From JBDSLU01 sp039916225 (GTDB taxonomy: Bacteria > Acidobacteriota > Vicinamibacteria > Vicinamibacterales > Vicinamibacteraceae), in the NCBI GenBank assembly GCA_039916225.1, contig JBDSLU010000309.1, positions 1 to 34,870 of the forward strand: a stretch of 34,870 nt of DNA, given 5' to 3'. Within the stretch, counting starts at the first letter, position 1. Each line of letters opens with the position of its first letter. The notes beneath the pieces are model-generated. The model was not told the origin of the DNA and searched no databases. It saw only the letters and a list, made by a program, of their open reading frames with translations. Positions 23,326 through 31,472 of the stretch are shown here, one piece after another. The translations under genes were made by a program, and so were the position numbers.

Positions 23326-24459
23326 CTAAAACGCAGCGCCTTCGGGATACTGCAGCGCCAGCCGCAGCTCCTTGACGAGCTGATCGATCCCCGACCCGCT
23401 GCGCTTCCACGCGCTGTCGGTCTCGAACCGCATGTCGCCGATCCGCCGGCCCCACGGGGCAATCACGCGGCCGATGGCGCGGAAGTCGGCCCGGTCGGCG
23501 TGCTCCTGGTCGAGGCGCTTGACGACGTCCGGCGCGACCCGGATGAACGCCCGCAGGGCCGGCGCGCTCTTGATGCTGTACTTGCGGCCGTTCCAGGACG
23601 TGTGGAACAGCGTCGCGACCTGCTTGAAGTAGTTGACGAAGAAGCGCTGCGACTGGTCGCGGAAATCGGCCGACTTCTTCACGCCGCCGAAGACGTCCGA
23701 CTCGAACAGCCGCTTCAGCTCCTGCGCCAGCGGCGCCTGGGCGACACGGCCGCGACCGACGCCCAGCAGCTTGATGTCGCCGTGCAGCGCCGAATCCTCT
23801 TTCTCAGTCAGCGAGCGGATGACGTCGTGCGCCGCGGCGAGGTTGGGATCGGAGTAGAGCTGGCGGCCGGCCAGCGACACCAGGTGCGACGGGTTGAGCC
23901 GGGTGTGCTTGGCGTTGATGGTCACGAACATCTGCACGACGTGGTCTTCCGGCAGGCGGTCGAAGATCACCGCCGGCACGTGGAAGACGTCGTGGCCGAA
24001 GCGCTCGATGTCGTTGTGCAGGGCCAGCAGCCGGTGCTGGCCGTCGATGGCGCGCAGGATGCCCTCGCGCTCCGGCACCTTGAGCACGCCGAGGTTCTGC
24101 CACTCGTCGCCGATGGCTTCGAAACGGAGCGGCTCTTCCGAGGCGATGATGACGGCGCCCGGAATCGACGGCAGGTTCCGCGCCTCGCGGCACTGCTCGT
24201 AGTACTGGACGATCTCCTCGATCTTCTTGCCGATGATCTGACGCTGGTACGACTTGTCGTTGGCGGCGATGCGCCGCTCGAGCAGGTCCCAGTTCACTTT
24301 CGAGGTCCCTTTGCCGGCCGAGCCACGCAACGGCTGCGTCTTCTCGCCGTAGCTGAGCACCTCGAACCGCACCAGCTTGCCGACGTCGCGGGCTGTCAGC
24401 GACGCCTGGTAGAACTGAACCCCGAACTGCTCCATGCGAATGGCGGCGACGGTGATCAT
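23326..24459 (-). CDS. DGQHR-domain protein (DndB-like)
   Basis: 377 residues from the ATG at 24459; a second ATG at 24435 is possible, and neither has a clear SD. The signature is RAIDGQHRLLAL (Asp139-Arg143), with FVTINAKHTRLNPSHLVSL and a C-terminal helical part. The domain defines DndB, the regulator of DNA phosphorothioation, and related proteins whose ParB/sulfiredoxin-like core may bind nucleotide or DNA. No dndA, dndC, dndD or dndE gene is in the window, so this is a solitary member whose role is unknown. It is divergent from the DinB gene; the fucosidase ends 10 bases from its stop. Confidence 0.85.
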   Translation of the reverse strand: MITVAAIRMEQFGVQFYQASLTARDVGKLVRFEVLSYGEKTQPLRGSAGKGTSKVNWDLLERRIAANDKSYQRQIIGKKIEEIVQYYEQCREARNLPSIPGAVIIASEEPLRFEAIGDEWQNLGVLKVPEREGILRAIDGQHRLLALHNDIERFGHDVFHVPAVIFDRLPEDHVVQMFVTINAKHTRLNPSHLVSLAGRQLYSDPNLAAAHDVIRSLTEKEDSALHGDIKLLGVGRGRVAQAPLAQELKRLFESDVFGGVKKSADFRDQSQRFFVNYFKQVATLFHTSWNGRKYSIKSAPALRAFIRVAPDVVKRLDQEHADRADFRAIGRVIAPWGRRIGDMRFETDSAWKRSGSGIDQLVKELRLALQYPEGAAF

Positions 24460-24528
24460 GGCGGCTGGTGGGACCCCTGTGGATGAGCCGGGAGGGAGAA
24501 GCCGGCTTGCCAGTCCTTGAAAGCCGGG

Positions 24529-24558
24529 ATTGTAGCGGTGTGCCCGTCGGGGGCTCAA
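24529..24558 (-). promoter_or_regulatory. Promoter of the DGQHR gene
   Basis: Minus-strand TTGAGC (24553-24558) and TACAAT (24529-24534) with an 18-base spacer. The predicted start near 24522 gives a leader of about 60 bases. Confidence 0.6.
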
Positions 24559-24657
24559 TCTATTTCCGGTTTTACCGTTCAGCTTGACTCTGCCAATACG
24601 CGCAATGGCAGGCACTTCCGGCCGATCGACGTCTCCGGCGCGGCTCGTCGGACAGGC

Positions 24658-24686
24658 TTGATATTCGCTTTTTGTTCGTCTATGCT
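24658..24686 (+). promoter_or_regulatory. Promoter of the DinB gene, apparently giving a leaderless mRNA
   Basis: TTGATA (24658-24663) and TATGCT (24681-24686) with a 17-base spacer. The ATG at 24694 begins 7 bases after the -10 box, where transcription should start, and there is no SD sequence before it. Confidence 0.6.
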
Positions 24687-24693
24687 CCGCGGC

Positions 24694-25212
24694 ATGACAC
24701 AGCCTGCCGCGTCCCGCCCGTCGCCGAGCCACGACGTCCGCGATCTGTTCCTGCGCCTCTGGGCCAAGGAGCTCGCCACGACGCGAACGGTGCTCGAGCG
24801 CATACCTGAAGGGTCCGACTATCGCCCTGACCCGAAGTCGCGGACTGCCCGCGAGATCGCCTGGCTGATCGTGCGCGAGCAGATCGCGCTCGTCGACGGC
24901 ATCGAGCGGGGAGAGATCCGCTGGACCGAGCCGCCGGCGCCAGCCACTGTGGCGGAGGTCCTGGCGCTGGACGACCAGCATCGCACCGGCCTGGTCGACC
25001 GTCTCAAGGCGCTGCCAGTCGCGGCGTGGGATGTCCCGGTGCCGTTCACCTACGAGGGGAACGCGATCATGACCGAGACGGGCATCGACAGCGCGTGGAC
25101 CTTCCTGCTCGACGTCATCCACCATCGCGGCCAGCTGTCGACCTACCTGCGGGCGATGGGATCGACGGTGCCGCAGATCTACGGCCCGAGCGCCGACGAA
25201 CCTATGATGTGA
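24694..25212 (+). CDS. DinB family protein
   Basis: 172 residues. The start at 24694 is set by the promoter position; the frame is open upstream to 24517 but that part contains the promoter. The four-helix DinB fold is seen in HDVRDLFLRLWAKELATTRTVLERIPEGSDYRPDPKSRT, REIAWLIVREQIALVDGI and TFLLDVIHHRGQLSTYLRAMG. The HHRGQ block supplies the metal ligands near the C-terminus, but the usual His in the second helix (HLxxxE) is replaced by RE, so the metal site may be incomplete. DinB-like proteins include thiol-dependent transferases; the role here is unknown. The next gene starts 4 bases after the stop. Confidence 0.83.
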   Translation: MTQPAASRPSPSHDVRDLFLRLWAKELATTRTVLERIPEGSDYRPDPKSRTAREIAWLIVREQIALVDGIERGEIRWTEPPAPATVAEVLALDDQHRTGLVDRLKALPVAAWDVPVPFTYEGNAIMTETGIDSAWTFLLDVIHHRGQLSTYLRAMGSTVPQIYGPSADEPMM

Positions 25213-25216
25213 CGCG

Positions 25217-26056
25217 ATGCGCGAGGCTCTCGGCCTGGCCACCGGGAGGGCGTTCCTCGATCGCGCCTGCGCTCGGCACGGCGGCCACGACGCCTACGCG
25301 CGAACGGCGAAGCTGGCCTTGCAGCTGGCCGACCTCGGCGGGGCCGTGCCGAGGCTGAAAGGCCTGGGCCGGAAGTTTCCGTCGCCGGCGGCGGTGGACG
25401 TCTGGCCGCACGCGCGACGCGTGGTGTTCCTCGACTACCCACGGCCGGCACAGGTCGGGGTCTACGATCACGGCCGCGTCGCCATCGGTCTCGACCCGGA
25501 CGCGCGGCTCGAGGGGCCGTCGCATCGCGGCACCTTCGCCGGCATCGCGAAGTGGCGGACGTGGTGGCCCGAGGACTTGATCTACTTCCTGGGCTATTCG
25601 CTGGTCCTCTACGTGTCGCTGCCCTTCAGCCTTCGGGAGCAGGAGCTGATCGAGGCCCGGCGGACACCGCGCGGCGTCGAACTGTGGTTCCGCTTTCCGG
25701 CTGGTGCAGACACGCACAGCGCCATCCAGGGCTTCTTCTTCGACGAGTCGGGTCGGCTGCGCCGCCACGACTATCGGGCCGAGATCATGGGCGCGGTGTT
25801 CAACGGTGCCCACGTCAGCGAGGACTACCAGGAGGTCGACGGCCTGCTGCTGGCGACGCGGCGCACCGTCTACGCCAAGCCCTGGCACTATCCGGTGCGC
25901 ACCCGGTTGCCGATCCCGGTGCTCACCGCCCGGCTGCTGCCGCGGATTCCAGGTCCGCGGCCCGGTGCCGGCGACGGGCGGCCCCGCGAGGGCCGGGCTG
26001 GCGACGGGTCGGCTGGCGCCGATCCCGTCGCCCAGGCGTCGGCTACTGGACGGTGA
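25217..26056 (+). CDS. Hypothetical protein, probably co-transcribed with DinB
   Basis: 279 residues, starting 4 bases after the DinB stop. No signal peptide. It has a helical N-terminus (ALGLATGRAFLDRACARHGGHDAYARTAKLALQLADL), then beta-rich sequence (RRVVFLDYPRPAQVGVYDHGRVAIG), an aromatic patch (KWRTWWPEDLIYFLGYSLVLYVSLPFSL), GFFFDESGRLRRHDYRAEIMG and DGLLLATRRTVYAK. The last 35 residues are low-complexity and Gly/Arg/Ala-rich. The pattern is reminiscent of lipid-handling beta-barrel proteins but I do not recognise a family. Its final 14 bases overlap the end of the convergent metallo-beta-lactamase gene. Confidence 0.65.
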   Translation: MREALGLATGRAFLDRACARHGGHDAYARTAKLALQLADLGGAVPRLKGLGRKFPSPAAVDVWPHARRVVFLDYPRPAQVGVYDHGRVAIGLDPDARLEGPSHRGTFAGIAKWRTWWPEDLIYFLGYSLVLYVSLPFSLREQELIEARRTPRGVELWFRFPAGADTHSAIQGFFFDESGRLRRHDYRAEIMGAVFNGAHVSEDYQEVDGLLLATRRTVYAKPWHYPVRTRLPIPVLTARLLPRIPGPRPGAGDGRPREGRAGDGSAGADPVAQASATGR

Positions 26057-27086
26057 ACGACCGCGTCTCGTTGGTCCGCGCGTTCGTGATGGTGAACGAC
26101 TTCGCGCTGGCGTCGACCACAGCCCGGAACCCGTGGCCGGCGTCGGGCGCCTCGAGGTTGGCGATGTTCTCGGGCGCGGCGTTGACGTCCGGCCCGGTCG
26201 ACACGTTCTTGTGGATCGCGAACAGGCCCTTCAGCGACGGCAGCGCCTTGAGCCGCTGGAACGTCTCCGCGGCGCCGCCTTTGCGCGGACCGTTGTTCAT
26301 CACCGCGACCGTCGGCTTCAGCGTGGCCAGGAGCACCGGGTTGTTGCTGTTGGCCTGGCCGTGGTGCGTCACCTGGTAGAGGTCGACCGCGCCGACGCGA
26401 TCGGCCGGGCAGGCGAGCTTGGCCTCGACGTCGCCGGTGAGGTCGCCACCGCCGTAGTAGTCGAACTGGCCGTAGCGCAGGATGAACGCGACGCTGCGCC
26501 GGTTGTCGGTCGTGTCGTCGGGCTGCGCGACCGCTGAGGCGCACGCCGGGTTCGCCGAGGTGCTCGTGCCGCCGATGACCTCGCCAGCCGAGGCCACGAC
26601 GGTCAGCGACAGCTTCGGGCCGCTCCCCTGCTTCAGCGCGATCGTGTCGCCGGGCTTCAGGGCCGTCGTCGAGTCCTTGGCCGCGGCGCGATAGGCGGCG
26701 TACATCTGGGTGAAGTTGCGATCCTCGGGCAGCGCCGACATCGGGCCGTGATCGTAGAAGTGCTTGATCGGCACCAGCGCCGCCAGCTGCGGCACCCCGC
26801 CGTAGTGATCGGTGTGGTAGTGCGTGGTGACGAGGTGATCGATGGCCGTCAGCCCGTGCTTGTCGAGCGCTGCCTTGATCCGCTTGGCATCGCGGCTGTC
26901 GAAGCCGGGCCAGCCGGTGTCGACGAGGATCGACTCGCCAGCCGGCGTGACGATCAGGGTGGCGGCACCCCCGAGGACGTCGACCCACTCGAAGGTGAGC
27001 TGGCGGTCGGCGGCACGCGGCGTCGTGACGAGCGCCGCGGCAAGAACCGCGGCCAGGGCGGTGCGTTGAAGAAGACTGGAGCGCAT
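26043..27086 (-). CDS. Secreted metallo-beta-lactamase-fold hydrolase (ComEC C-terminal-like)
   Basis: 347 residues from the ATG at 27086. Signal peptide at 1-25 (LAAVLAAALVTTPRAA). The fold's metal motif THYHTDH (His89, His91, Asp93, His94) is complete, preceded by ESILVDTGW and followed by DYYGGGDLTGDVE (third-motif Asp) and QVTHHGQANSNNP (later His). The ending FRAVVDASAKSFTITNARTNETRSF matches the group related to the extracellular domain of ComEC. Such proteins hydrolyse phosphoesters or lactones; substrate unknown. It lies 53 bases after the TonB receptor on the same strand, so co-expression is likely. Confidence 0.83.
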   Translation of the reverse strand: MRSSLLQRTALAAVLAAALVTTPRAADRQLTFEWVDVLGGAATLIVTPAGESILVDTGWPGFDSRDAKRIKAALDKHGLTAIDHLVTTHYHTDHYGGVPQLAALVPIKHFYDHGPMSALPEDRNFTQMYAAYRAAAKDSTTALKPGDTIALKQGSGPKLSLTVVASAGEVIGGTSTSANPACASAVAQPDDTTDNRRSVAFILRYGQFDYYGGGDLTGDVEAKLACPADRVGAVDLYQVTHHGQANSNNPVLLATLKPTVAVMNNGPRKGGAAETFQRLKALPSLKGLFAIHKNVSTGPDVNAAPENIANLEAPDAGHGFRAVVDASAKSFTITNARTNETRSFTVQ

Positions 27087-27139
27087 GCTCCAGTCTCCCT
27101 CAGAGTGGTGCCGAATCGGAAGGGTGCGCCGCCCGCCAG

Positions 27140-30133
27140 CTAGAAGCGGAAGCGCACCCCGACCTGGGCCTGGCGCGGATCGCCCGTGCCGCTGCGGATC
27201 GTGCCGCTGAAGTCGAACAGCAGGCCGCCGCTGATCTGCGAGACGATGTTGTTCTCGCTGTTGGTCAGGTTGAACACTTCGAACATCGCCTCGACCGACT
27301 TGCCGCCGGCGAGCATGAAGATCTTCGAGGCGCGCAGGTCGAGGGTGAAGAACTGGTTGTCCTTCTCCTGCTGGTTGCGGCCGACGTCGATGCCGTTGAC
27401 GAAGCGGCGATCGTTGGCCTGGCCGTCGTTGTTCAGATCCTGGCCGACCAGATCGGTGCCGGTGGTCGGATTGGCCGAGCGGTACTGGACGAGCGCGGTG
27501 AGCTGGATGTCCTTGGGCAGATCGAACAATCCGAAGACGTTGACCCGGTGCCGGCTGTGCCGATCGGACAGGCTGTATTCGCTGGCCAGATCGAGGTAGT
27601 CGGCGTAGCGGATGGTGAACGGGTCGCGCTCGTTGTCGTCGGTCGAGTGATCGTCCGAGATGACCCAGTTGGCCTGCATCTGCCAACCCTTGCTGTACTT
27701 CTTGTTCAGCGACATCACCAGGCCGCGATACAGGCTGCGCGCGTCACTGTCGGTGGTCAGCACCTGGCCGAGATCCGGGAACGGCCGGTTCGCCGAGCCG
27801 GTGCCAGCGTAGACGCGGCGGCCGTCCGGCCCGACCGTCGACGAGAAGTCGACGTTCGGATCGTAGAACCGCGTCAGGTGGACGGTGTTGGCGTAGTTGA
27901 AGGCCACTCCAGCCGCCAGGTCGGTCGTCACCTCGCGCTCGACGCCGAGGCTCCAGCGCCAGCTGCGCGGGTTGCGGAAGTCCTTGTCGACGACCGCGAT
28001 GCCGGGGTTGGTGAGAACGAAGTTCGAGGTGTCGACCAGGTTGGGGAAGGTCGGCACGCCGAAGTTCAGGCCGGGGCCGACGATGACGCCGGTGTAGTTC
28101 GCGAAGATGACACCGTTGGCCGTGCGCGGGTTGGCCCACACCAGGCCGGGCGTCCGGGCCTTGAAGATGCCGGCCGTGCCCCGCACGACTGTCTTGCCGT
28201 CGCTGCCCGGATCCCAGGTGATACCGAGGCGCGGCTGCCAACCCTGGTAGTCGCTCGGGATCTCGCCGGTGTCGGTCGGGAAGCGCGGGTCGTCCAGGTA
28301 CTGGGCGAAGGGCGTCTCGGACGGCGGCGTCAGCATCGGCGGCGACTTGTGGCCTTCCCAACGCAGGCCGGCGTTCACGGTGAGGTTCGGCCGCACGCTC
28401 CACTTGTCCTGCACGAAGAAGGCGGGCTCCCACACCGGAATGGACTGCTGGCCCGACTCGGCGATCGAGCGACCGCCGAGTGGCACCCGCTGCAGGTAGA
28501 GGACGAACGCCGAGGTCGCCGCGTCCGAGGTCGGGTTGTTCACGAACGCCTCGAACTGATCCATGCCGCCGGTGAAGATGTAGCGGCCGCGGGCAAACCC
28601 AACGAACGTCTGGTCCATCGACGTCCAGTTGACCTCGCCACCGGCCTTGAGGACGTGCGCGCCGCGCACCATGGTCAGGGTGTTGGCGGCCTGGAAGCGC
28701 TGGTCGGTGGCGCTGTCGAGCGGCAGGAAGAACGGCCGGCCGAAGCGGAACGTGCGATCGACGCCGCCCGGGAAGTTGGCGATGGCGGTGTCGGGCAAGT
28801 CCGGGCCTGCGTACGGCCGCGGCCGCGGCTCCCTGGCGTACTGCGCCTTGGCCTCGTTCAGAAGCGTCGGCCCGAACACGCTGTTCACCTGCCCCACGAT
28901 CGAGTGGCTGCGATCCTGCTCGATGCCGTTGGCGGTCGTCGTCCACGTCGGCACGTCGAAGGTGCCGTTGACCTGCTCCGCCGATGAATAGGCGTAGCGG
29001 ATCGAGGCCCGGTGCGCCGGCGACAGCGCGGTGTCGACCTTGCCGAGCAGCACGCGCGCGTCGTTGGTCTGGTGCATGAACGTGCCGGCACCGCCTTCCC
29101 CGGTCAGCCCGAACCGGTTCTGCAGCAGCGTGAGCAGCCGCCGGCCTTCGCCGTTCGGATTGATCGCCGGATCGTCGAAGGCGGCCTTCGACTTCTCGCG
29201 CTGCTCCTCGTTCTGGTCGTAGGAGAAGAAGAAGAAGGTCTTGTCGCGCTTGAGCGGCCCGCCGAACGATCCGCCGAACTGGTGCTGGCTGAAGTCTTCG
29301 TCCTTGGTGCCGTCCGAGTTCTCGCCGAGCAGCGCGCCGTAGCGACCGAAGTAGAAGGCAGTGCCCTGGTTCCGGTTGGTGCCGCTCTTGGTCACCATGT
29401 TGACGAAGCCGCCCACGGCGCGGCCGAACTCGGCCGAGGCGCCGTCGGTGACGACCTGGAATTCCTTCACCGCTTCGAGGCTGATGATGTACTTCGGCCG
29501 CTGGCCACCGCGCTGCTCGCCGAAGAACGGGTTGTTGGCGTCGGCGCCGTCGATCATCACGTTGTTGTAGATGCCGCGCTGGCCGCTGACGCTGATCTCC
29601 GCGCCGTCCGGCCCCTGGACGATGCCGACCGTCGGCGCCAGCTTGACGAAGTCGATGAAATTGCGGCCGTTGATCGGCAGCTTGGCCACCGACTGCTCGT
29701 CGATCAGCGACGTCTGCTCGGAGCGGGTCGTCTCGATCACCGGCGCGCCGCCCTGGACGGTGATGCGCTCACCACTGGTCACACCGAGCTGGAAGTCGAT
29801 CCGCAGCACGCGCCCGAGTGACAGCACGACGTCCTCGCGCAGGCCCTTGGCGAAGCCGCTCATCTCGACCGCGATCCCGTACGTCCCGAGCGGCAGCGCG
29901 AGCCCGCGGTAGCGTCCTTCTTCGTCGGTCACCACGTCGCGGACGAAACCAGTCGCCGCGTTCGTCAGGCGAACGGTCGCGCCCGGCAGCACGCCGCCGG
30001 TGGTGTCGCTGACCACGCCTTCGATCGTGCCGCTCGTCGCGTCGGTTTGCGCCTGGACGCTCGTGGCGACGCCGAAGGCGGCGACAAGCGCGATCAGGGC
30101 AGCGACGACGAAGCGAGCCAGACGAGTGTTCAC
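27140..30133 (-). CDS. TonB-dependent receptor with carboxypeptidase regulatory-like domain (OmpA-like TonB family)
   Basis: 997 residues from a GTG with GGAGGA 5 bases upstream. Signal peptide at 1-29 (ALIALVAAFGVATSVQAQ). Residues about 34-115 are the carboxypeptidase-regulatory-like beta-sandwich (GTIEGVVSDTTGGVLPGATV, TDEEGRYRGLALPLGTYGIAVEMSGF), then the plug (LPINGRNFIDFVKLAPTVG, NVMIDGADANNP) and a long beta-barrel ending in the C-terminal aromatic strand VGVRFRF, needed for outer-membrane insertion. This architecture is abundant in Acidobacteriota and takes up oligosaccharides or other large nutrients. A TonB box is not evident. It would bring its ligand to the neighbouring secreted hydrolase. 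Confidence 0.93.
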   Translation of the reverse strand: MNTRLARFVVAALIALVAAFGVATSVQAQTDATSGTIEGVVSDTTGGVLPGATVRLTNAATGFVRDVVTDEEGRYRGLALPLGTYGIAVEMSGFAKGLREDVVLSLGRVLRIDFQLGVTSGERITVQGGAPVIETTRSEQTSLIDEQSVAKLPINGRNFIDFVKLAPTVGIVQGPDGAEISVSGQRGIYNNVMIDGADANNPFFGEQRGGQRPKYIISLEAVKEFQVVTDGASAEFGRAVGGFVNMVTKSGTNRNQGTAFYFGRYGALLGENSDGTKDEDFSQHQFGGSFGGPLKRDKTFFFFSYDQNEEQREKSKAAFDDPAINPNGEGRRLLTLLQNRFGLTGEGGAGTFMHQTNDARVLLGKVDTALSPAHRASIRYAYSSAEQVNGTFDVPTWTTTANGIEQDRSHSIVGQVNSVFGPTLLNEAKAQYAREPRPRPYAGPDLPDTAIANFPGGVDRTFRFGRPFFLPLDSATDQRFQAANTLTMVRGAHVLKAGGEVNWTSMDQTFVGFARGRYIFTGGMDQFEAFVNNPTSDAATSAFVLYLQRVPLGGRSIAESGQQSIPVWEPAFFVQDKWSVRPNLTVNAGLRWEGHKSPPMLTPPSETPFAQYLDDPRFPTDTGEIPSDYQGWQPRLGITWDPGSDGKTVVRGTAGIFKARTPGLVWANPRTANGVIFANYTGVIVGPGLNFGVPTFPNLVDTSNFVLTNPGIAVVDKDFRNPRSWRWSLGVEREVTTDLAAGVAFNYANTVHLTRFYDPNVDFSSTVGPDGRRVYAGTGSANRPFPDLGQVLTTDSDARSLYRGLVMSLNKKYSKGWQMQANWVISDDHSTDDNERDPFTIRYADYLDLASEYSLSDRHSRHRVNVFGLFDLPKDIQLTALVQYRSANPTTGTDLVGQDLNNDGQANDRRFVNGIDVGRNQQEKDNQFFTLDLRASKIFMLAGGKSVEAMFEVFNLTNSENNIVSQISGGLLFDFSGTIRSGTGDPRQAQVGVRFRF

Positions 30134-30216
30134 CGTAGTCCTCCAGTTGTCGCCGCCGGGGGGAGGGGATGGCGGCGGAAGGGCGGGATGGTAGCAGATC
30201 CGCGTGACGACGCAGC

Positions 30217-31407
30217 TCAGCTGACGCGACGTGCGCGCCAGCGATCCGCGAGCGCCGTCTTCACGACCGACACCACGAGCATGGCGGCCAGAAAAATCAG
30301 GAATGCGAGCAGCGACCACGGCAGCGGAAGCTGTCCCTTGATCGGCCGGCTCAAGCCGCCGTAGGCCATCTCGACGTGGATCCAGTAGATGAACAACGAC
30401 GTCACGCCCAACTGGCGCATCGGGCTGAACGGCGCCGCGCCGAGCAGGCGCGGGCGCGCCTCCCAGAGGTAGCACGCGGCGATGCCGGTGACGAGAACGC
30501 CGACGCGCATGAAGAAGAAGGACGGCGCCGTCCGCCAGAAGTCCGTTGGGCCGAACCACGAGGGCCCGTGCGCCGCGATCAGCGATCCGATCCACAGCGC
30601 CAGACCACCGACACCGAACCACACGATCACTCGACGCTCGGCGCCCACATCACGCGTCCGGTCGAGCAGCACACCGATGGCCGTGCCGGCGAAGACGAAG
30701 CCGCCCCACGGAAAAAAGGAGAACGTCGTGCGTCCGGCGAACGGCCGGAGGTAACCCTCGACTCCGTCGGGCAGCGCGTCGAGCGCGGTCCAGGCGCGAA
30801 TGCCCGGCGTCAGGCACGCGAGCGCGCACGCCGCGATCGTCGAGACGGCAAAGCGCCAGCCGACCGACCGCGCCAGCCCCCACAGCATCGCCGCGACGGC
30901 GATGGCCGGGCCCATCACGTTCAGGATGTCGACTTTCTGCGTGTTGCCGCGGACGATGTCAAGGACCAACAGCTGCCCGATGGTGGTGCGCCCGCCGAGC
31001 ACGTCCGACTGGACCCGGAACAGGATCGCGAGCACCCAGATCCAGCCGCCCCGCTTCACCATCGGCCAGGCGGCCCGCCAGGCCGCGCTCGCCGCCGACG
31101 CGGCGGCGCCGGCGTCGACTGACGAGCGCGCGAACGCGGGTGTGGGGATGGTCGACGCCGGCTCCGCACCGGCCGGTCGGACCGACTTGCGCAGCCGCGA
31201 GCCGGCTGCCAGCGCGACCGACACGCCGGCGAGGAACAGGAAAATCGGGGCTCCGAAGCCGCCGATCAGTTGGCAATACCAGAAGGCGCCCGATGCTTTG
31301 TCGGTGGGCGTGGTCCAGGCGTCGAGCGTGTGCCAGCCGACCATGATGACCACGGCCAGGCCGCGCATCCAGTCGAGATACCCGCGCCGGCCGGGACGCT
31401 CGGTCAT
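30217..31407 (-). CDS. Multipass membrane acyltransferase, HGSNAT/DUF1624-like
   Basis: 396 residues with about 10-11 membrane segments. The start RGYLDWMRGLAVVIMVGWHTLDAW (His26) matches the heparan-alpha-glucosaminide N-acetyltransferase catalytic domain and DUF5009/DUF1624 proteins, where a conserved His in the first membrane region accepts the acetyl group. Later segments include FLFLAGVSVALAAGS, FSFFPWGGFVFAGTAIGVLL and SLFIYWIHVEMAYGG. Between about residues 78-105 there is an Ala/Pro-rich loop. Such proteins move acetyl groups from cytoplasmic acetyl-CoA across the membrane to surface sugars; that is inferred. It lies 84 bases upstream of the TonB receptor on the same strand. Confidence 0.82.
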   Translation of the reverse strand: MTERPGRRGYLDWMRGLAVVIMVGWHTLDAWTTPTDKASGAFWYCQLIGGFGAPIFLFLAGVSVALAAGSRLRKSVRPAGAEPASTIPTPAFARSSVDAGAAASAASAAWRAAWPMVKRGGWIWVLAILFRVQSDVLGGRTTIGQLLVLDIVRGNTQKVDILNVMGPAIAVAAMLWGLARSVGWRFAVSTIAACALACLTPGIRAWTALDALPDGVEGYLRPFAGRTTFSFFPWGGFVFAGTAIGVLLDRTRDVGAERRVIVWFGVGGLALWIGSLIAAHGPSWFGPTDFWRTAPSFFFMRVGVLVTGIAACYLWEARPRLLGAAPFSPMRQLGVTSLFIYWIHVEMAYGGLSRPIKGQLPLPWSLLAFLIFLAAMLVVSVVKTALADRWRARRVS

Positions 31408-31472
31408 CGGACTCGGTTCCCCAGGGGCCGTGATGGCGTGGGCCAGTCCCGGAGCGCGCGGGCTGGCCGCGA

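Noticed and set aside
23326..24459. A DNA phosphorothioation or restriction island
   Set aside because: Only the DGQHR protein is present; the flanking genes are metabolic or unknown, and no other dnd, ssp or restriction gene is seen.
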